From: Planctomycetota bacterium
GTDB lineage: Bacteria; Planctomycetota; Planctomycetia; Pirellulales; UBA1268
Assembly (NCBI GenBank): GCA_003670825.1
Contig: QWQL01000185.1
Span: forward strand, 1 to 16,504
Direction of reading: 5' to 3'
Length of the DNA: 16,504 nucleotides
Position numbers and translations under genes: made by a program. How positions within the stretch are numbered: position 1 is the first letter of the stretch; every line of letters begins with the position of its first letter. Below the pieces are notes generated by a model, which was given only the letters and a program-made list of their open reading frames with translations, was not told the DNA's origin and made no database searches. Of the stretch, positions 13,777 through 16,504 are shown piece by piece.

Positions 13777-14949
13777 TCAGGCCGTCGGCCAGAGGTCGGT
13801 CCAGCAGACGGGTGAATCGCCCGCGCCGGCCATCCGGCCCATCACGGCGACGAGCGTGCTCCGGCAGGCCGATTCGAGGTCGTCGACCCGCCGACCGTCG
13901 CGGATGCCGCGGAGGAACGACGCCATGCAGGCCGCATGGGGGGAGGGCGACGCGGGCCCTGCCGCAGTCTGCCGACCATTGACGAGCCGTCGATTGAGGT
14001 CAGCCCAGCCTGCCGTGCCGCGGAGGGTCTCGTCGATCAGCCCGTCGACGCCTGCGCGGCGGACGACCGCTGCCTCGAGGACCGTGCCGGCGGTGAACTG
14101 AAAGCGGATCGTGGCGACCGGTGCCACGCCAACGGCCACGGGCAGGGCTTCGGGGGTGCGGACGGCGATGGCGGTGATCGGCGGTTCGTCGCCCAACGCC
14201 CAGAGGCTACGGTCGATCGCGTGGATGAGATGCTCGACAAAACCGCCACCCGAGAGCCCATCGTCTGCGATCCAGTTGCGAAGCGAAGCCTCGGCCGACG
14301 ACCATCCCGGCTGGGACGCACGCCGCCAGGGAAGGCCCAGATGATGGATCGCCGTCGCCTGCCACGGCCGCCCGATGTCACCGGCGTGAATCCGCTCGAC
14401 CAGGGCAACCGTCGGGGCGTGATGTCGGGACTGAAGCCCCGACGCGATTGACAGGCCGCGGGCCCGGGCCTCTCCCGCGACCTCAAGCATCCGCCTGACG
14501 CCGGCTGCGTCGACGGCTGCCGGCGGCTCGCAGTAGACGTGCCTGCCCGCGTGCACGGCGGCGACGACGTGGTGAGGCCGAAAGGCGGGAGGCGTGGCGA
14601 GGATCACCGCATCGACGTCGGCGGCAATCACCCGGGCGGCCGCGTCGTCGCCGGAGAAGATCGCATCTGCGGCGAGGGGGCGCCCGGTCGCCTTCACCAC
14701 CGCCTCGGCGGCCGCAAGGGCCTGATCGGAAAAGGAGTCGCCGACCGCCGCGATCACGACGCCACAGTTCGCAGCCGCCTGGAGGGCGGCGCCGACGCCG
14801 CGGCCTCCGCAGCCGACCAGTCCGATCCGAATCCCGTCGCTGCCGGCGGCAAAACTGCCGCCGGGAACGACCGCAACGGCGGCGGCCGCCAGGGAGCCTT
14901 CGAGGAAGGAGCGACGGTCGATCCGCTGGGCAACGCGGGGAGAAGCCAC
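13777..14949 (-). CDS. Tat-exported Gfo/Idh/MocA family protein lacking the EKP lysine
   Basis: Oxidoreductase-fold protein of 390 residues read from GTG 14949, with GGAG nine bases upstream. A twin-arginine signal is present at residues 10-35 (DRRSFLEG, then a hydrophobic Ala/Val core). The Rossmann motif is GLVGCGGRGVGA (43-54). The usual EKP motif, whose lysine is catalytic or cofactor-contacting in the family, reads CEPPAAV (140-146), so the lysine is replaced by P142. The HLIHAIDRSLWALG stretch (240-253) keeps the family's His and Asp. Such Tat-exported paralogues are abundant in planctomycetes and are thought to act on sugars in the periplasm with bound cofactor. Loss of the lysine suggests altered or lost dehydrogenase chemistry. 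An upstream ATG at 15078 would place 43 residues before the signal and is rejected. Confidence 0.92.
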   Translation of the reverse strand: MASPRVAQRIDRRSFLEGSLAAAAVAVVPGGSFAAGSDGIRIGLVGCGGRGVGAALQAAANCGVVIAAVGDSFSDQALAAAEAVVKATGRPLAADAIFSGDDAAARVIAADVDAVILATPPAFRPHHVVAAVHAGRHVYCEPPAAVDAAGVRRMLEVAGEARARGLSIASGLQSRHHAPTVALVERIHAGDIGRPWQATAIHHLGLPWRRASQPGWSSAEASLRNWIADDGLSGGGFVEHLIHAIDRSLWALGDEPPITAIAVRTPEALPVAVGVAPVATIRFQFTAGTVLEAAVVRRAGVDGLIDETLRGTAGWADLNRRLVNGRQTAAGPASPSPHAACMASFLRGIRDGRRVDDLESACRSTLVAVMGRMAGAGDSPVCWTDLWPTA

Positions 14950-14955
14950 GGTGAA

Positions 14956-14975
14956 GGTCTCCAGAACGAGGAACG
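14956..14975 (-). promoter_or_regulatory. Leader motif with RBS, second copy
   Basis: On the minus strand CGTTCCTC, three bases, then CTGGAGACC, ending six bases before GTG 14949. Compare 12139-12155 ahead of the DUF1080-ThuA gene. Confidence 0.45.
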
Positions 14976-14995
14976 GGGGCTTCAGGAACGACGGC

Positions 14996-15001
14996 AGTGT
15001 A
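14996..15001 (-). promoter_or_regulatory. Candidate extended -10 (TGc-TACACT) of the Gfo/Idh/MocA gene
   Basis: On the minus strand TGC-TACACT forms an extended -10 about 47 bases before the GTG start, inside the 181-base gap separating this gene from the DUF1570 gene. That gap holds no other reading frame of note. A -35 is not apparent. Confidence 0.4.
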
Positions 15002-15130
15002 GCACCAGCCGGTGGTCGCGTGCGCCAGTGGCTGCCGGCCGCGATGCGGTGTGGCGAATCGATGGTCCCGGGGCTCACGCCCAGAGGCTTTCACGGAACG
15101 CAGCCCGCGTGCAGGTGGCGGGAGAAAAAC

Positions 15131-16315
15131 CTACCGGGGCCTGGACGCGAGCCGGGCCATGGCCTTGATGACGGCCGCCTCGATCGCGGCCGGCGTCTCG
15201 CCGAAGGCCGTTTCGAAATCACGAAGCCGGCGGTCGCGAGAGTCATCGCCCAACGGCGGCTTGGACGCCTGGAGTTGCAGGTACGCGACGAACTCGCGCC
15301 GGCGGGTGTCGATGAGGTGTTTGGTGAGCGCCCAGGCCGCAGCGTAGGCGTCGAGCGGCCCCTCGGCCGCGCGGAAGCGATCGTCGGACGCCACGATCGA
15401 GGCGATGTCGCCTGGGCGATGCGTGGCGAGGAAGTGGTCGAGTCGCGGACGGTTCACCGCGCCGATTCCGCGCCAGCCCCGAACGCTCTCGAGGTCGGGG
15501 GTCTCGAAGTAGGTGGCAATCCCTTCGCTCACCCACAGCGGTACCGGCGCGAGCCGACGGTGCATGCCACAGTTGAAGGCCATCTGGTGGGTCGCCTCGT
15601 GCACGAGCGTCGAGACGAGTCCCGCCGCCGCCGGGCTTTTCATGATCTCGACTGCCGGGGATTCTCGGGGCCGGCCCGCCGGACGCGGCAGGCCGTCGGT
15701 GCCGGTGAGGTCGAACGTGGTCACGCGGTTGGAGAGCAGGTTGTAATAGCCGACGACCCGGTCGGCAGCGCCGCCGAGGTCGCGGGCGGCGTGGGCCTCG
15801 TAGGCTCGACGGTCAGCGAAAATCACCACGACCAGCGGCCGCGGTGGATCGGTGATCTCGAGCCCGGCCTTCGTCCAGAAGTTGCCAAACGCGTCGTGTA
15901 GCCGTTCGAAGAGCGCCGCGGACCACTTTGCGTAATCGCGGGAGGTATCGAAGCAGATCACGTAATGCCGAGTGACGTGCACGTCGAAACCGGCGGGCAG
16001 TTCGGCGAGGATCCGCCGCGAGAGTTCCCGCGGCGTCTCGATGGGAGCCGCGTCGCCCAGCGGGCTTCGCGACGCAATCGCCCCGGGCTGCAGGAGTTCG
16101 TACCGCTCGTCGGCGAGTTCGAGGAGCACGCCCCCATCGACGGCCTCGACGAGCACGCTGCCCTCGACACTGCGTGCCGCCGAATCGCCCCGCAGTTCGA
16201 TCCGCTCACGGACGGGCCGCGCCGGCTCTCCGGCGGCGGCCACCAGGGCGGCGGCGGCCGTCAAGGCGACCGCGATGCTGCGAAAGCGGGGCAGGAGAGG
16301 CATGTCTGGCGACAT
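15131..16315 (-). CDS. Secreted DUF1570 protein, gluzincin-like metallopeptidase fold
   Basis: Exported protein of 394 residues if read from ATG 16315. A Sec-type signal covers about residues 9-29 (RFRSIAVALTAAAALVAAAG). The zinc motif HEATH (239-243) lies in STLVHEATHQMAFNCG, and WVSEGIATYFE (261-271) supplies a likely third ligand, E264, about 20 residues later, the gluzincin arrangement. This matches DUF1570 (peptidase-MA-like), a family expanded in planctomycetes; substrates are unknown. The N-terminal 110 residues precede the catalytic part and look like a small beta-rich domain. The start is uncertain: ATG 16303 is four codons downstream, and a TTG at 16378 keeps the frame open but places residues before the signal. 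No strong Shine-Dalgarno precedes any of them. Confidence 0.88.
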   Translation of the reverse strand: MSPDMPLLPRFRSIAVALTAAAALVAAAGEPARPVRERIELRGDSAARSVEGSVLVEAVDGGVLLELADERYELLQPGAIASRSPLGDAAPIETPRELSRRILAELPAGFDVHVTRHYVICFDTSRDYAKWSAALFERLHDAFGNFWTKAGLEITDPPRPLVVVIFADRRAYEAHAARDLGGAADRVVGYYNLLSNRVTTFDLTGTDGLPRPAGRPRESPAVEIMKSPAAAGLVSTLVHEATHQMAFNCGMHRRLAPVPLWVSEGIATYFETPDLESVRGWRGIGAVNRPRLDHFLATHRPGDIASIVASDDRFRAAEGPLDAYAAAWALTKHLIDTRRREFVAYLQLQASKPPLGDDSRDRRLRDFETAFGETPAAIEAAVIKAMARLASRPR

Positions 16316-16418
16316 CCGAAACCCGGAAAGGAGGCCGGTGGGGAGGCGAGCAGGTCGGTGAACGGGAGGGAAGGGCAATCCGACGGGTTGGCCTTCACCC
16401 CCATGGCTGACGCCGCTA

Positions 16419-16439
16419 GTCTCCCACGCCCCCGGAGAC
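16419..16439. other. Small inverted repeat near the right edge
   Basis: GTCTCC (16419-16424) pairs with GGAGAC (16434-16439) around nine C-rich bases. It would place the only Shine-Dalgarno-like GGAG ahead of ATG 16448 in a stem. It may be chance in GC-rich DNA. Confidence 0.25.
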
Positions 16440-16447
16440 CGGTCGAG

Positions 16448-16504
16448 ATGAGCGGCACAAACCAGAGCGAACGGCGAACTACGAGGTCATGGTTCAGCAG
16501 GCCA
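16448..16504 (+). CDS. Possible start of a plus-strand gene cut by the right edge
   Basis: An open frame from ATG 16448 runs 19 codons to the window end (begins MSGTNQSERR). GGAG lies about ten bases before it, and TAGTCT at 16415-16420 could be a -10. It would be divergent from the DUF1570 gene. Too short to assign; it may simply be chance. The rest of 16316-16504 shows no supportable gene. Confidence 0.3.
   Translation, partial: MSGTNQSERRTTRSWFSRP

Noticed and set aside
1..16504. tRNA, rRNA, riboswitch, integrase, transposase or toxin-antitoxin genes
   Set aside because: Looked for on both strands by reading; nothing with the required motifs or folds was found.

Overview
The window is about 16.5 kb of GC-rich DNA that reads as a chromosomal segment of a planctomycete, most likely from the Pirellulales side of the phylum. 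This is inferred from the combination of gene families: a PEP-CTERM exported protein, a DUF1080-ThuA fusion, a Tat-exported Gfo/Idh/MocA protein, a DUF1570 HExxH protein, and many GTG/TTG starts. No rRNA, tRNA, CRISPR array, integrase or transposase gene was seen. No gap between genes exceeds 300 bases; the longest are 189 bases (16316-16504), 181 bases (14950-15130) and 143 bases (5915-6057).

Left end (1-1499, minus strand): ispF (MEP isoprenoid pathway) followed by cysS (cysteinyl-tRNA synthetase, cut by the left edge). They read away from a 51-base divergent promoter region shared with the next block.

Block 2 (1551-5914, plus strand): five tightly packed genes. They are an ABC-2 type exporter (ATPase plus two permeases), a YeiH/UPF0324-type transporter with a long N-terminal extension, and a 73-codon membrane micro-protein coupled to it by an ATGA overlap. 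A clear intrinsic terminator at 5916-5949 closes the unit.

Block 3 (6058-6831, plus): a secreted PEP-CTERM protein with its own promoter candidate.

Block 4 (6917-10136, plus): a TIM-barrel sugar isomerase/epimerase-like gene, a UbiA prenyltransferase and a degenerate type I phosphodiesterase. This trio resembles a reduced version of the 'ebo' metabolite-traffic cluster. An 81-base palindromic, REP/MITE-like element sits exactly between the second and third genes and ends at the third gene's likely start codon.

Block 5 (10182-16315, all minus): a DUF1080-ThuA fusion with a [2Fe-2S] ferredoxin directly behind it, a membrane-anchored coiled-coil protein ending in a BRCT-like domain, a Tat-exported Gfo/Idh/MocA protein whose EKP lysine is proline, and a DUF1570 zinc-peptidase-like protein. 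Three of these genes share leader-sequence words just before the start codon. A short reading frame at the right edge may begin a divergent plus-strand gene.

The items most worth follow-up are the envelope coiled-coil/BRCT protein, the mini-ebo operon with its metal-ligand-poor phosphodiesterase, and the palindrome placed on that gene's start.
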